Assembly (NCBI GenBank): GCA_031262285.1 | Contig: JAISHZ010000387.1 | Coordinates: 1 to 13,952, forward strand | Direction: 5' to 3' | Origin: Lachnospiraceae bacterium | GTDB taxonomy: Bacteria > Bacillota_A > Clostridia > Lachnospirales > Lachnospiraceae | Length of the DNA: 13,952 nucleotides | Shown here: piece by piece, positions 5,284 to 12,874 of the stretch | How positions within the stretch are numbered: position 1 is the first letter of the stretch | Layout of the letters: each line of letters opens with the position of its first letter | Notes under the pieces: generated by a model | Database searches by the model: none | Seen by the model: only the letters and a program-made list of their open reading frames with translations | What the model was told of the DNA's origin: nothing | Translations under genes and position numbers: made by a program

Positions 5284-8100
5284 TTAGAGGCTCTCCTGCG
5301 TATAGCCAAAGCCCAATATGGTGAATGCTTTGTCTTCATCGCCGGGAATCATATTGATTTCTATCAAATGCTCTTCTTCTTTGTCCCCAATAAATAGGAT
5401 CATGGGATGACAATGAACCCATCCAACTACCTTCGGATCCGCTGTTAGCACAAGTTTGCCATCTACTTTTACTTCCGCTTTGCCCGAATCCGCACCTTCG
5501 GAATCTTTCATCACCAGAACCAGTGATCGACAAGTGATCTTCATCGTAAATGGTTCACTTCCCGCGGTATGCATCCAGTTATAGGGGAATTCGCCGGTCG
5601 TTCCAAAATCAAAATCCATCTCGACCGCTTGGAGTCTCGTATCAGTCTCCGTAAAACTACCGGGTGAAATCACCGCTTTGTCGTATGTGTCTTTTCGATC
5701 TAGCAGATGGGTATTCACGAAACGATCTCCGATCACGGGTACTACTTTTCGGATATCCTTTTCCGGTACGTCCGGTGCTTCATAAGCAGCTTTCAACAGA
5801 TATAACAAGCTGTCAGCCATAATGTCGTGCCCTATATTGCTTGGGTGTAACTTATCATAAAAATATTGATTACGTGTTACGATTCGCTCATCGCTCAATT
5901 CATCAAATTGTTTGGCGACTGCGTCTTTCACACTCACCATCGGCAAATCATAAGCTTGTCCGATAGGCGCTAACCGGTCTTGTAGATTCCAATTATCCGC
6001 AAATACAGAGAACAATAAGATCACAGCCGGTTGATTGTCAGCTAGTAAAATCGTCTTTACCAGACTCTCATAACATTCTCCCTGTGTCTCATCTTCCGTA
6101 TCGTTGACTGCAAACTCCACCACTACCAAGTCGGGTTCTATCTCTCCGTTTTTTAAGATGTCTCTTTCATAACGAATCATCCCCAATTCGGAAGGAGTCC
6201 CACCGACGCCAACTTTGCGGAAATGCACATGGTCTCGATCCGGTTGCGTCCCTGTCAGATCCTTCATTAGTGCAAAAAATCCTTCATAAGTCCTTCTGGC
6301 ATAACATCCTTCATGGATAGGAGTCGCTCCTGCGCCCTGCGTAATCGAACCCCCGATGAATGCGATCGTCACGTCTTCTTTCTTTTGTACTTTCTCATAC
6401 AATCTTTTTAACCGCATAGGATTGCCGGTCTGCATATGAGAAGCAGCGATCAGTTTGCGATATTGCGCGCTTTCTCGGTCAACCGGCTTTTCCAATGAAA
6501 CATCCGGGAAAAGGAAAGGTTCGCGTAGGTACAATACCACCGTCGCTACTGCAATATCTCCCACTTTCGGAAATTCAAACCGCATTTGGCCCGGCAGATC
6601 GTCTTCCTCAGACCATGCATCCTCCGGCAATTCCAAAATATGTTCCACACCGTCTGTAGGAACATCCATTGTGAATGTGCTCCCACCTCCATACTTGACT
6701 GTCTTCCCATACATTTGCAGTACAAATCGCACGGACGACACCTCCGTCTTTGGTGTCAACGTCACGCCGATTCCTCGACACAAAGTGCCAAATCCTTCTG
6801 CGCTCGTCAAAAGAGAAAGGATCTTGGGATCCTGAATGTTGCCGACGAATTCTGCAAAGCCGGGTAGTCTGCCTCCGTCAAGGAAGATCATATGTGTGCC
6901 GCCTGTTGGTGCAGGTGCACCTACTACCTCTTTCCCACGCATAATCGGAAATCTTTGCAACCCGTAAATCCGATATTTTCCACTAAGTGCCAACAACGCA
7001 AAAAGAGCAAGGCAATTGTCATAATATCTTCTAACGCCACTGCGCATGGGTTGCTCCCAAAAACGATTCAACCACGCTAGCGATTCCGGTGTTTGTTCCT
7101 TAAGAGCCAACGCTCCTTGAGCGGTCGCAGCGACAAGACCATATGGATGAAGCACATCTTGATCGACCGGCGTTCCGTCTTTTTCAAATATGGAAAAAGT
7201 ATCGCCCTTGGTATGATCAGATAAAAATGCAATCAAACGCTGCGGTGCCAATGCGAGTTCATCGTCCGCGCCAAACCATTCTTGATCCAACCCGATATTG
7301 GCAGCAGTACGATAAGCATCACTATAAAACCAATCATGCCGATCTGCTCCCGGTCTCGGAGAAACAAATGGAGTCCCATCAAAATGAGTATATTCCGCGT
7401 TCATCCCCGTTTGAGGATCACAAGCCGACTTCAAAAAGTCTCTGGATACTTTCGCAGCTTCTTTCCAAAACGCACGATCTTCCTCATATGCCCACAACGC
7501 GAAGAGCTCATAAAAGTGCGGCAAATGATAGGACGGATCGGTAAATGGTGCACCCGGAACGAACAGAATCTGTTTGTTCTCACGATTCCACATAGCGTGT
7601 CCTGCTCTATTATTTTCACCTTTGTGCAGACAAGCGCGTAAGATATCCTTCGCTTCCTTTGAATACGCATAGATTCCTTCGCCATCTCCCCATCGATGGG
7701 AGGCAAAAAACAATGCCATCGCAAAGAATTCTTCTCCGTCGGGAGCCGGACCGTTGGAATTGCGACTACCATCTAAGCCACATGACCAAGCAAAATAACC
7801 TTCATTCTCCCCACTATCCATCCACATATAGGTTTTCGTCCATTTCCATAAACGATCGAAATCCTCTTTTTTATCCAATTGAACGCATATCATCATCCCA
7901 TAAGACATTCCTTCTGTTCGGACATCGATATTGCCCGTGTCTTGAATATACGCCATGTCGTTACCGACTCTTTCAAAGACACGATTGTCGGATTCAAAAA
8001 AATCCTCCACCGCAACTTGCAATTTCGCCTCAATTTCCTCTTGGCTCTTGCCTATTTCTGCAAACAAATTGCGATACCGTCCGGATATTCCAGCACTCAT
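5284..8100 (-). CDS. GH8 reducing-end xylose-releasing exo-oligoxylanase fused to an SGNH/GDSL acetylesterase
   Basis: This 938-residue multidomain enzyme has no signal peptide. Residues 1-380 are GH8 of the Rex type (EC 3.2.1.156): catalytic acid E63 in RTEGMSYGMM, base D261 in HDWFYSDAYR, and the Leu-His-Pro kink L317-H318-P319 in DVLHPYG that limits this subgroup to cutting one xylose from the reducing end. Stand-alone Rex is about 390 residues. Residues about 385-535 look like a beta-rich module of unknown family. Residues about 565-775 are an SGNH hydrolase: Ser585 in IGGSITQG, Gly in VGVGGT, Asn666 in VEFAVND, and D749/H752 in YDKLHPSNIGH. Residues about 800-938 are a beta-rich C-terminal module. 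Xylan context suggests an acetyl-xylo-oligosaccharide esterase (inferred). Start ATG 8100 has AAAGGAG 6 nt upstream. It follows the transporter terminator and precedes GH3 by 24 bp. Confidence 0.93.
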   Translation of the reverse strand: MSAGISGRYRNLFAEIGKSQEEIEAKLQVAVEDFFESDNRVFERVGNDMAYIQDTGNIDVRTEGMSYGMMICVQLDKKEDFDRLWKWTKTYMWMDSGENEGYFAWSCGLDGSRNSNGPAPDGEEFFAMALFFASHRWGDGEGIYAYSKEAKDILRACLHKGENNRAGHAMWNRENKQILFVPGAPFTDPSYHLPHFYELFALWAYEEDRAFWKEAAKVSRDFLKSACDPQTGMNAEYTHFDGTPFVSPRPGADRHDWFYSDAYRTAANIGLDQEWFGADDELALAPQRLIAFLSDHTKGDTFSIFEKDGTPVDQDVLHPYGLVAATAQGALALKEQTPESLAWLNRFWEQPMRSGVRRYYDNCLALFALLALSGKYRIYGLQRFPIMRGKEVVGAPAPTGGTHMIFLDGGRLPGFAEFVGNIQDPKILSLLTSAEGFGTLCRGIGVTLTPKTEVSSVRFVLQMYGKTVKYGGGSTFTMDVPTDGVEHILELPEDAWSEEDDLPGQMRFEFPKVGDIAVATVVLYLREPFLFPDVSLEKPVDRESAQYRKLIAASHMQTGNPMRLKRLYEKVQKKEDVTIAFIGGSITQGAGATPIHEGCYARRTYEGFFALMKDLTGTQPDRDHVHFRKVGVGGTPSELGMIRYERDILKNGEIEPDLVVVEFAVNDTEDETQGECYESLVKTILLADNQPAVILLFSVFADNWNLQDRLAPIGQAYDLPMVSVKDAVAKQFDELSDERIVTRNQYFYDKLHPSNIGHDIMADSLLYLLKAAYEAPDVPEKDIRKVVPVIGDRFVNTHLLDRKDTYDKAVISPGSFTETDTRLQAVEMDFDFGTTGEFPYNWMHTAGSEPFTMKITCRSLVLVMKDSEGADSGKAEVKVDGKLVLTADPKVVGWVHCHPMILFIGDKEEEHLIEINMIPGDEDKAFTILGFGYTQESL

Positions 8101-8283
8101 ACTGTCTCCTTTCTAAGAAATACCTCTATTGTGCATAAAGTAAACCACCTTTATTTTATCGGGAAATTGCCAAAAAGACTTATCAAAAACTGCCATTCGT
8201 CATACATTTATTGTTACTCTCCGTGTGTCAAAATCACTATTTTTAAGTTTCACTTACATATCACGCACAGCAAACTCCAAATG

Positions 8284-8325
8284 AAAAAGGACTACAACAC
8301 AGTCCCCGCGTGTTGTAGCCCTTTT
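8284..8325 (-). terminator. intrinsic terminator after the transporter genes
   Basis: On the minus strand, GGGCTACAACAC, a 9-nt loop, then GTGTTGTAGTCC form a 12-bp stem with one G-U pair, followed directly by TTTTT. It starts about 35 nt after the lplA stop. It is A-rich on its other side, so it may also work from the plus strand. It should separate or attenuate the importer transcript from the hydrolase genes starting at 8100, meaning those need read-through or their own promoter. In the 183 bp between it and 8100 there is a TTGACA (minus strand, 8231-8226) but no convincing -10 at 16-18 bp. Confidence 0.85.
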
Positions 8326-8359
8326 CCGATAACAAATAGATCAAAATTTAGTGTACGAT

Positions 8360-10132
8360 TTAGTCAGTTGCAACCAAAGATGTACCGTATTTTGCTTCCC
8401 ATTTCGCGGTACGCTCGTCAATGATCGCTTGCATACCTGTGCTGAGGTAATCAGCATAGCCTTCATCCCAAACAGTGTCAAATTGAGCCGGTTCGCAGGT
8501 AATCGCTTTTGCGAGAAGACCATCTCTCTTCTCCTTTAACGGAGTAGCCATTCCTTCTTCAGAAGCAATCGGACCAAAGTGGAATACAGGAGTTACAACA
8601 CCTTCATTGAAGCTAACTTCCATACTTCTTGCTACATAGCTGGGATCTACATCCGAGTAAGCCAATGCGCGAGAAGCATAAGTTGCAGCCGGATCATCGT
8701 CAAAGAGCAGACCGTTGATCGTAATCGTGTAGTCGATGTTCATACTGGAGTTCATGATGGTTTCATCTGTTGCGTTGAGTAATGCAACTGCGCCGCCATC
8801 TCTTACTTCATGATGAACGCCTTCATCGCCGATTTGCAGATAACGACGGTTTTCATATTTGGAAATCCAGTCTAAATACAGTAAAGATGCGACAGGTTCG
8901 TCGTTGGTGCTGGGGAAGAATACCTTACGATCGATCGTCCCTGCTAAAAACTTCTTGGGAATACCCGCATCGTTTAAGAACGGTTCGATTGCGATATAAT
9001 TCGCATCTGCACCTGCAACTTGTTGCAGATTATAGGTAACACCTGCTTGACCATCACGATAAGGTACATCAAATTTTTGTTCCCAAGCGCCGACATAACC
9101 ATTCTTGATCATGGTATCTTCTGTCGTATCTCCCTCTCCATAGAGAGCGAAATCTTTCCAGATAAGTCCTTCATTGTACCATTTGTTCAGAACACGTACG
9201 CCTTCTTTGATCTGAGGGAAAGAGAAATGTCTGTCATCAAAGCCATAAACAAAAAGATCTTTTTCGGATATATCGTTCGGGATATAGGAAGCAAGTAAGT
9301 TATATGCTCTCCAACCAACGTCAAAACTCATAGCGAAAGGAACCATTTTGTCAGCGTCAGCGCCAAGCAATGTTTCTGCGTTGTCACGGAACGCGATCAA
9401 GCAATCTTCAAACTCTTGTAAATTGGTAGGCTCAGAAAGTCCTAAGGTTTTGAGCCAGTCTTCACGAATGTAGGTATTGAGGTTGGCGTTGTTTGCCAAG
9501 AAAGCCTCGACTGCCCACAATTCACCGGTTTCCGGATCTTGATCGTAATAAATATTGATGTCTGTTAACAAACCAAAAAGATTCGATACCGCTGCTTTAT
9601 AATCTGTTAATAAAGGAGCGAGATCGATAACGCCACCCATGCCAGCATACTGCTGAATGGAAGGATAGTTATAAGTTACACAGACATCGGGAGCGGTTTC
9701 TGATGCCAATAAGTTATTGATATCATCTGCCTCTGTCCATCTGGGAACCGGTTGGAAGGTAACGTTCACATTGTGATCATTAAGCATTCCTTCTTTAATA
9801 AAGGTCGTCCAGTAGTTATCTTCCGGTGCAGTCTTGCCATTGTCAAGACCTCTGTCAAATATTTCGACACTAATGTCACGCGTTTCGATAAAGCGGAAAT
9901 TACCGTCTACATACTCTAGTCCTGCTGCTTCCATGACTGCAGCATCCATGCCACCTGTCTCCGGTGCAGCATCTGTACCATCTGCAGAGGGAGTGGCGGG
10001 TTCACTCGACGAGCTTTGGGGCGTTTTGCTCGAAGAGGATTCATTTCCGCCATTGTCAGCACAAGCGACAAAGGTAGAAATGGATAGTACTGCCGCAAGA
10101 AGGGCAGCTACTATACGAGAATACTTTTTCAT
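8360..10132 (-). CDS. lplA: LplA-type extracellular solute-binding lipoprotein (aldouronate/xylo-oligosaccharide)
   Basis: This 590-residue substrate-binding lipoprotein belongs to a CUT1-type carbohydrate ABC importer. The signal peptide has MKKYSR, a hydrophobic stretch to about 20, and a lipobox-like STFVAC with lipid-acceptor Cys24 (Phe rather than Leu at -3 is slightly unusual). A Ser/Pro/Thr-rich linker (about 30-60) tethers the domain to the membrane. The body shows the family pattern of LplA proteins: APDVCVTYNYPSIQQYAGMG early, and GELWAVEAFLANN and YIREDWLKTLGLSEPTNLQE in the middle. The start has a near-perfect AAGGAGG 7 nt before ATG 10132. It lies 53 bp after the lplC stop and ends before the terminator at 8284-8325. 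Aldouronate/xylan-fragment specificity is inferred from the GH67, GH8 and GH3 neighbours. Confidence 0.9.
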   Translation of the reverse strand: MKKYSRIVAALLAAVLSISTFVACADNGGNESSSSKTPQSSSSEPATPSADGTDAAPETGGMDAAVMEAAGLEYVDGNFRFIETRDISVEIFDRGLDNGKTAPEDNYWTTFIKEGMLNDHNVNVTFQPVPRWTEADDINNLLASETAPDVCVTYNYPSIQQYAGMGGVIDLAPLLTDYKAAVSNLFGLLTDINIYYDQDPETGELWAVEAFLANNANLNTYIREDWLKTLGLSEPTNLQEFEDCLIAFRDNAETLLGADADKMVPFAMSFDVGWRAYNLLASYIPNDISEKDLFVYGFDDRHFSFPQIKEGVRVLNKWYNEGLIWKDFALYGEGDTTEDTMIKNGYVGAWEQKFDVPYRDGQAGVTYNLQQVAGADANYIAIEPFLNDAGIPKKFLAGTIDRKVFFPSTNDEPVASLLYLDWISKYENRRYLQIGDEGVHHEVRDGGAVALLNATDETIMNSSMNIDYTITINGLLFDDDPAATYASRALAYSDVDPSYVARSMEVSFNEGVVTPVFHFGPIASEEGMATPLKEKRDGLLAKAITCEPAQFDTVWDEGYADYLSTGMQAIIDERTAKWEAKYGTSLVATD

Positions 10133-10185
10133 TCTTTAACCTCCTTAAAATAATGTGAAATGTGTGGGGACTACGATCTATATCA

Positions 10186-11094
10186 CTATTCTTTGACGGC
10201 ACCTAGGGTAACGCCTGTAATAAAGTACCGTTGCAAGAAAGGATATACAATGAGGATAGGAACGGTGGCGAACATAACGGTCGCGGCTCGAACAGTTTCT
10301 CCGACGCCGGGCGTCGAAAACCCATCTTGTTGCGCAACTTCTATGCTGTTCACGGAATTCAAGAGATTGTAAAGCAACAATTGTATAGGGTAAAGATCTC
10401 GATTCTTGACAAACATCAGCGCATCCGAGAAACCATTCCAACGCCCAACCGCATAGAACAAAGCCAGTGTCGCGATGACGGGTGTAGAAAGGGGAAGGTA
10501 AATCCGGAGTAAGACGGTCAAAGGACCGGCTCCGTCTATTTCCGCTGATTCTCGTAAGCTCTGCGGGATCCCAAAGAAAAAGCTACGCATGAGGATTACA
10601 TTAAAAACGGATAAGCAGTATGGTACTACCAGTACAGATGCGGTGTCTATCATATGAAGATCTTTTAATAACAGATAGGTCGGGATCGTGCCGGCGCCGA
10701 AATACATTGTGATAATGATAACCACGTTGATAACGCCTCGACCTTTCAAATTGTCATAAGTCAATGGGAACGCGCACAAAGTCGTCATGATCAAAGAAAC
10801 AACCGTGCAAATCACTGTCAAAAATGCTGTCCAAAGTAAAGAACGGATATATCTTGGATCGGTTAAAATCGATTCATACGCTTCGAGATTGAAATCCACA
10901 GGTAGGAAAATGACCTTTCCTCTGGTAAGCGCTTCGGCAGAAGAAAGAGATCGCGCCAGTAAGTTTACCATCGGCAATATACAAACCAGAATAATCAACA
11001 CGCATATCAATAAGACAATCCAGTCGCCAATCTTCATCCTCGTGGCTTTCACCATTCCGGGCTTCCCTTTTCGAATAATTGTTTGATTCGCCAT
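10186..11094 (-). CDS. ytcP: ABC sugar importer permease, LplC/YtcP type
   Basis: The inner-membrane subunit of the oligosaccharide importer (302 residues from the chosen start) forms the channel with LplB. It has a short charged N-terminus, a first helix (about 25-47), and about six hydrophobic segments. The cytoplasmic EAA loop that docks the ATPase is ESAEIDGAGPLTVLLRIYLP (about 182-201). The C-terminal FLQRYFITGVTLGAVKE is characteristic of the LplC/YtcP family. Start chosen at the Met of MANQTIIRK (11094): AGGGAGG (11110-11104) lies 9 nt before it but directly abuts the in-frame ATG at 11103, too close for initiation. The sister gene lplB shows the same leader arrangement. The ribosome-binding site overlaps the lplB stop, so the two are likely translationally coupled. 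Confidence 0.92.
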   Translation of the reverse strand: MANQTIIRKGKPGMVKATRMKIGDWIVLLICVLIILVCILPMVNLLARSLSSAEALTRGKVIFLPVDFNLEAYESILTDPRYIRSLLWTAFLTVICTVVSLIMTTLCAFPLTYDNLKGRGVINVVIIITMYFGAGTIPTYLLLKDLHMIDTASVLVVPYCLSVFNVILMRSFFFGIPQSLRESAEIDGAGPLTVLLRIYLPLSTPVIATLALFYAVGRWNGFSDALMFVKNRDLYPIQLLLYNLLNSVNSIEVAQQDGFSTPGVGETVRAATVMFATVPILIVYPFLQRYFITGVTLGAVKE

Positions 11095-11103
11095 TTTGTT
11101 CAT

Positions 11104-11110
11104 CCTCCCT
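11104..11110 (-). promoter_or_regulatory. ribosome-binding site overlapping the lplB stop; decides the lplC start
   Basis: AGGGAGG covers the TAG stop of lplB (11111-11109) and sits 9 nt before ATG 11094 but 0 nt before ATG 11103. The matching site at 12127-12121 sits 10 nt before lplB's ATG at 12110. Both permease leaders share TTAGGGAGGAT. The shared layout argues for the downstream start in each gene. Confidence 0.7.
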
Positions 11111-12110
11111 AAAAGATACCGCGTTCGCCGAGCTTATTCGCGACTTTGTTTGATCCTAAAACAAAGAGCAGTCCGACCACTGACTGGAACAACCCTACAG
11201 TAGTGGCAAGAGCATATTGATTGCTTCTAAGACCCCAATTGTACACGAAAACGGAAAGGACATTGGATGATTCTGTTACTAATGAGTTGGTCAAGGTAAA
11301 CGGTCTGTCAAAATCACTGCCGATGATTCGTCCAAGCGCCATGATCAATAAAATGACAATAGTCGGCTTTAATCCGGGGAGTGTGATGTGCCAAATCTTT
11401 CGTATACGACTCGCTCCATCTACGGAAGCGGCTTCATACAATTCGGGATTGATTCCGGTAATGGCTGCAAGGTAGATAATGGTATTCCATCCAACGCTCT
11501 GCCAGATTCCCAAAAAGATATAGGTCATGACCCAGTTCCCGGGTCTGTCAAGGAAGTGGATCGGATCAAGGCCAATTTTGCCAAGCAAGACGTTCACCAC
11601 ACCCTGTGTGGGTGGATTCGGTGCAAACAACTGTAGCGCCATCCCGGAGATAATAACCCAGGATAAAAAGTGCGGCATATAGGCAACTGTCTGTGTGACT
11701 CTTTTGAACTTTTTGAATCGCACCTCATTCAAGATCAACGCCAAGATAATCGGAGCCGGGAATCCAAGTAATAAATCTAATAAGTTAAGGACAATGGTAT
11801 TGCGTAAGGCTTGTATAAATTCGCGATTCTGAAATACTTTGATAAACCATTCAAATCCGCCGTTCTTCGCCCAATCAACTTCCTTCCACAAATCTTGCAG
11901 AAAATTGTTCTCTTTAAATGCCATAGCGATCTTGGTCATCGGTACGTATTTAAAGATAATAAAATATACAAGCGGCGGAAGTAACATGGCATACAATATC
12001 CAATATCTTTTGAAATATACCCAGGCCTTCTGCCTATTATGTAGACGCATTGCATTCTTATCTTGCGCATTCGCGTCTACGGTGTTCATAAGGTTTTTTT
12101 GTTTCGTCAT
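11109..12110 (-). CDS. lplB: ABC sugar importer permease, LplB type
   Basis: The second transmembrane subunit of the importer has 333 residues. After a charged N-terminus (about 1-35), hydrophobic helices lie near 37-57, 104-127, 145-162, 194-217, 250-263 and 300-318. LLPPLVYFIIFKYVPM opens the first helix in the way typical of LplB. The EAA docking loop is EAASVDGASRIRKIWHITLP (about 226-245). The C-terminus KVANKLGERGIF is the family's characteristic ending. Start chosen at ATG 12110 (MTKQKNL): AGGGAGG lies 10 nt upstream, whereas an in-frame TTG at 12119 would leave only 1 nt. LplB/LplC importers lack their own ATPase gene and usually share MsmK-type ATPases; none is seen here. Confidence 0.93.
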   Translation of the reverse strand: MTKQKNLMNTVDANAQDKNAMRLHNRQKAWVYFKRYWILYAMLLPPLVYFIIFKYVPMTKIAMAFKENNFLQDLWKEVDWAKNGGFEWFIKVFQNREFIQALRNTIVLNLLDLLLGFPAPIILALILNEVRFKKFKRVTQTVAYMPHFLSWVIISGMALQLFAPNPPTQGVVNVLLGKIGLDPIHFLDRPGNWVMTYIFLGIWQSVGWNTIIYLAAITGINPELYEAASVDGASRIRKIWHITLPGLKPTIVILLIMALGRIIGSDFDRPFTLTNSLVTESSNVLSVFVYNWGLRSNQYALATTVGLFQSVVGLLFVLGSNKVANKLGERGIF

Positions 12111-12179
12111 TGCGTACAATCCTCCCTAAGTGACCAGATCGTTGCTTTCCATTAATATGGTTCCTGCTATGGAATGTTA

Positions 12180-12422
12180 TTACTTGGTAGAACGTGAGAA
12201 AAGACGAGCCAATAAACCAAGAACCACTCTCCAAATAACTGTCGCCACCAACATAGATCCGTAAAAAGCGTACGGAACATATGCACCAAGCAATTGGTGT
12301 GTAGCGAAATAATAAACGACAAGCGCAATGATTCCAAATATCCCGGCGACAAAAAGTATCGTGGCGATGATGGTTACCACAAGATTATTTTCTGCCTTTG
12401 GGAGTACTGATATCTTTTTCAT
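12180..12422 (-). CDS. small two-helix membrane protein, function unknown
   Basis: The 80-residue protein starts MKKISVLPKAENNLVVT. Two hydrophobic segments (about 14-39 and 46-72) flank a short loop with THQLLGAYVPYAFYG, and a basic tail RLFSRSTK follows. The positive charges at both ends suggest both termini face the cytoplasm. AGGAGG 5 nt before ATG 12422 is one of the best ribosome-binding sites in the window, which supports a real gene. It is the first gene of the minus-strand operon, 69 bp before lplB. I do not recognise a family. Possible roles (inference only) are assembly or stability of the permease pair. It could also be a conserved membrane protein unrelated to transport. Confidence 0.75.
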   Translation of the reverse strand: MKKISVLPKAENNLVVTIIATILFVAGIFGIIALVVYYFATHQLLGAYVPYAFYGSMLVATVIWRVVLGLLARLFSRSTK

Positions 12423-12437
12423 GCTTTCCTCCTAAAT

Positions 12438-12473
12438 GTTACAATGAACACACATAAGCAAGTTCATTGTAAC
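12438..12473. repeat. perfect 12-bp inverted repeat just upstream of the importer operon's first gene
   Basis: GTTACAATGAAC (12438-12449) and GTTCATTGTAAC (12462-12473) are exact inverted copies separated by 12 nt. A third copy of the core, CATTGTA, lies at 12477-12483, 12 bp from the copy at 12465-12471. In the minus-strand RNA the stem ends 4 nt before the AGGAGG of the small membrane protein gene. It could be a leader hairpin affecting translation, or an operator for a dimeric regulator such as the neighbouring AraC protein. Sequence alone does not decide. Confidence 0.7.
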
Positions 12474-12564
12474 GTACATTGTATTGACTCACTTCTCACA
12501 AATTGCTGTGTGCGTTGTCTAAATTGCTATTCAATGTCAAAGAGAACGCCTTTTTTTTGACATA

Positions 12565-12593
12565 TTGTTATTTAAAACATTGTGTGCTATAAT
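12565..12593 (+). promoter_or_regulatory. extended -10 sigma-A promoter for the AraC-family gene
   Basis: TTGTTA (12565-12570), a 17-bp spacer, then TGCTATAAT: a perfect TATAAT at 12588-12593 with the TGn extension. It points right toward the regulator and would give a leader of about 275 nt. A perfect TTGACA at 12557-12562 overlaps upstream but its spacing of 25 bp is too long. Confidence 0.6.
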
Positions 12594-12874
12594 TTTTTCA
12601 GCATTTTATGTTAAAACAAAATCAATCTTTCGACGATATTCGGGTGATTTGACTATAGAATTTACAAACATAGCGCAAAAATTGCTTTAGGGATATATTA
12701 CTACTCCTTGGGTATCTTGCGCGATTGGAATACTACAGAATGTACAATTTCGCTAAGAGCATAGATCAGCAGATGCGTAATATAATAATCGATCATAACT
12801 TGAACTGTATCCATGAGCGCCGTAGATTAGAATCAAAACAATAATTTATACATCATATAGAGAGGAGCATATTA

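Larger units (their letters stand above)
12423..12874. other. divergent intergenic control region (452 bp)
   Basis: This AT-rich stretch separates the leftward importer operon from the rightward AraC-family gene. It holds an inverted repeat and CATTGTA copies next to the importer leader (12438-12483) and a plus-strand extended -10 promoter (12565-12593). The 270-nt stretch before the regulator has no clear structured RNA. A second weak plus-strand promoter candidate is TTGAAC (12800-12805), 17 bp, TAGATT (12823-12828). I found no convincing minus-strand promoter for the importer and no good match to the Gram-positive catabolite-response (cre) consensus. Confidence 0.6.

Noticed and set aside
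8244..8256. TAAGT-N3-ACTTA dyad as a defined regulator operator
   Set aside because: Five-base arms are expected by chance in AT-rich DNA and do not match an operator I know for XylR or the uronate regulators; mentioned only as a possibility.
7659..8424. Long plus-strand open frames opposite the start of the GH8-SGNH gene
   Set aside because: They are antisense to a gene with clear family motifs, lack ribosome-binding sites, and their translations resemble no protein family.
12557..12593. Perfect TTGACA at 12557-12562 paired with TATAAT at 12588
   Set aside because: The spacing is 25 bp; TTGTTA at 12565-12570 gives 17 bp and an extended -10, so that pairing was used.
12740..12844. A 34-codon plus-strand frame (MYNFAKSIDQQMRNIII...) in the leader before the AraC-family gene
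   Set aside because: No Shine-Dalgarno sequence before any of its ATGs and no family resemblance; too short to support as a gene or leader peptide.
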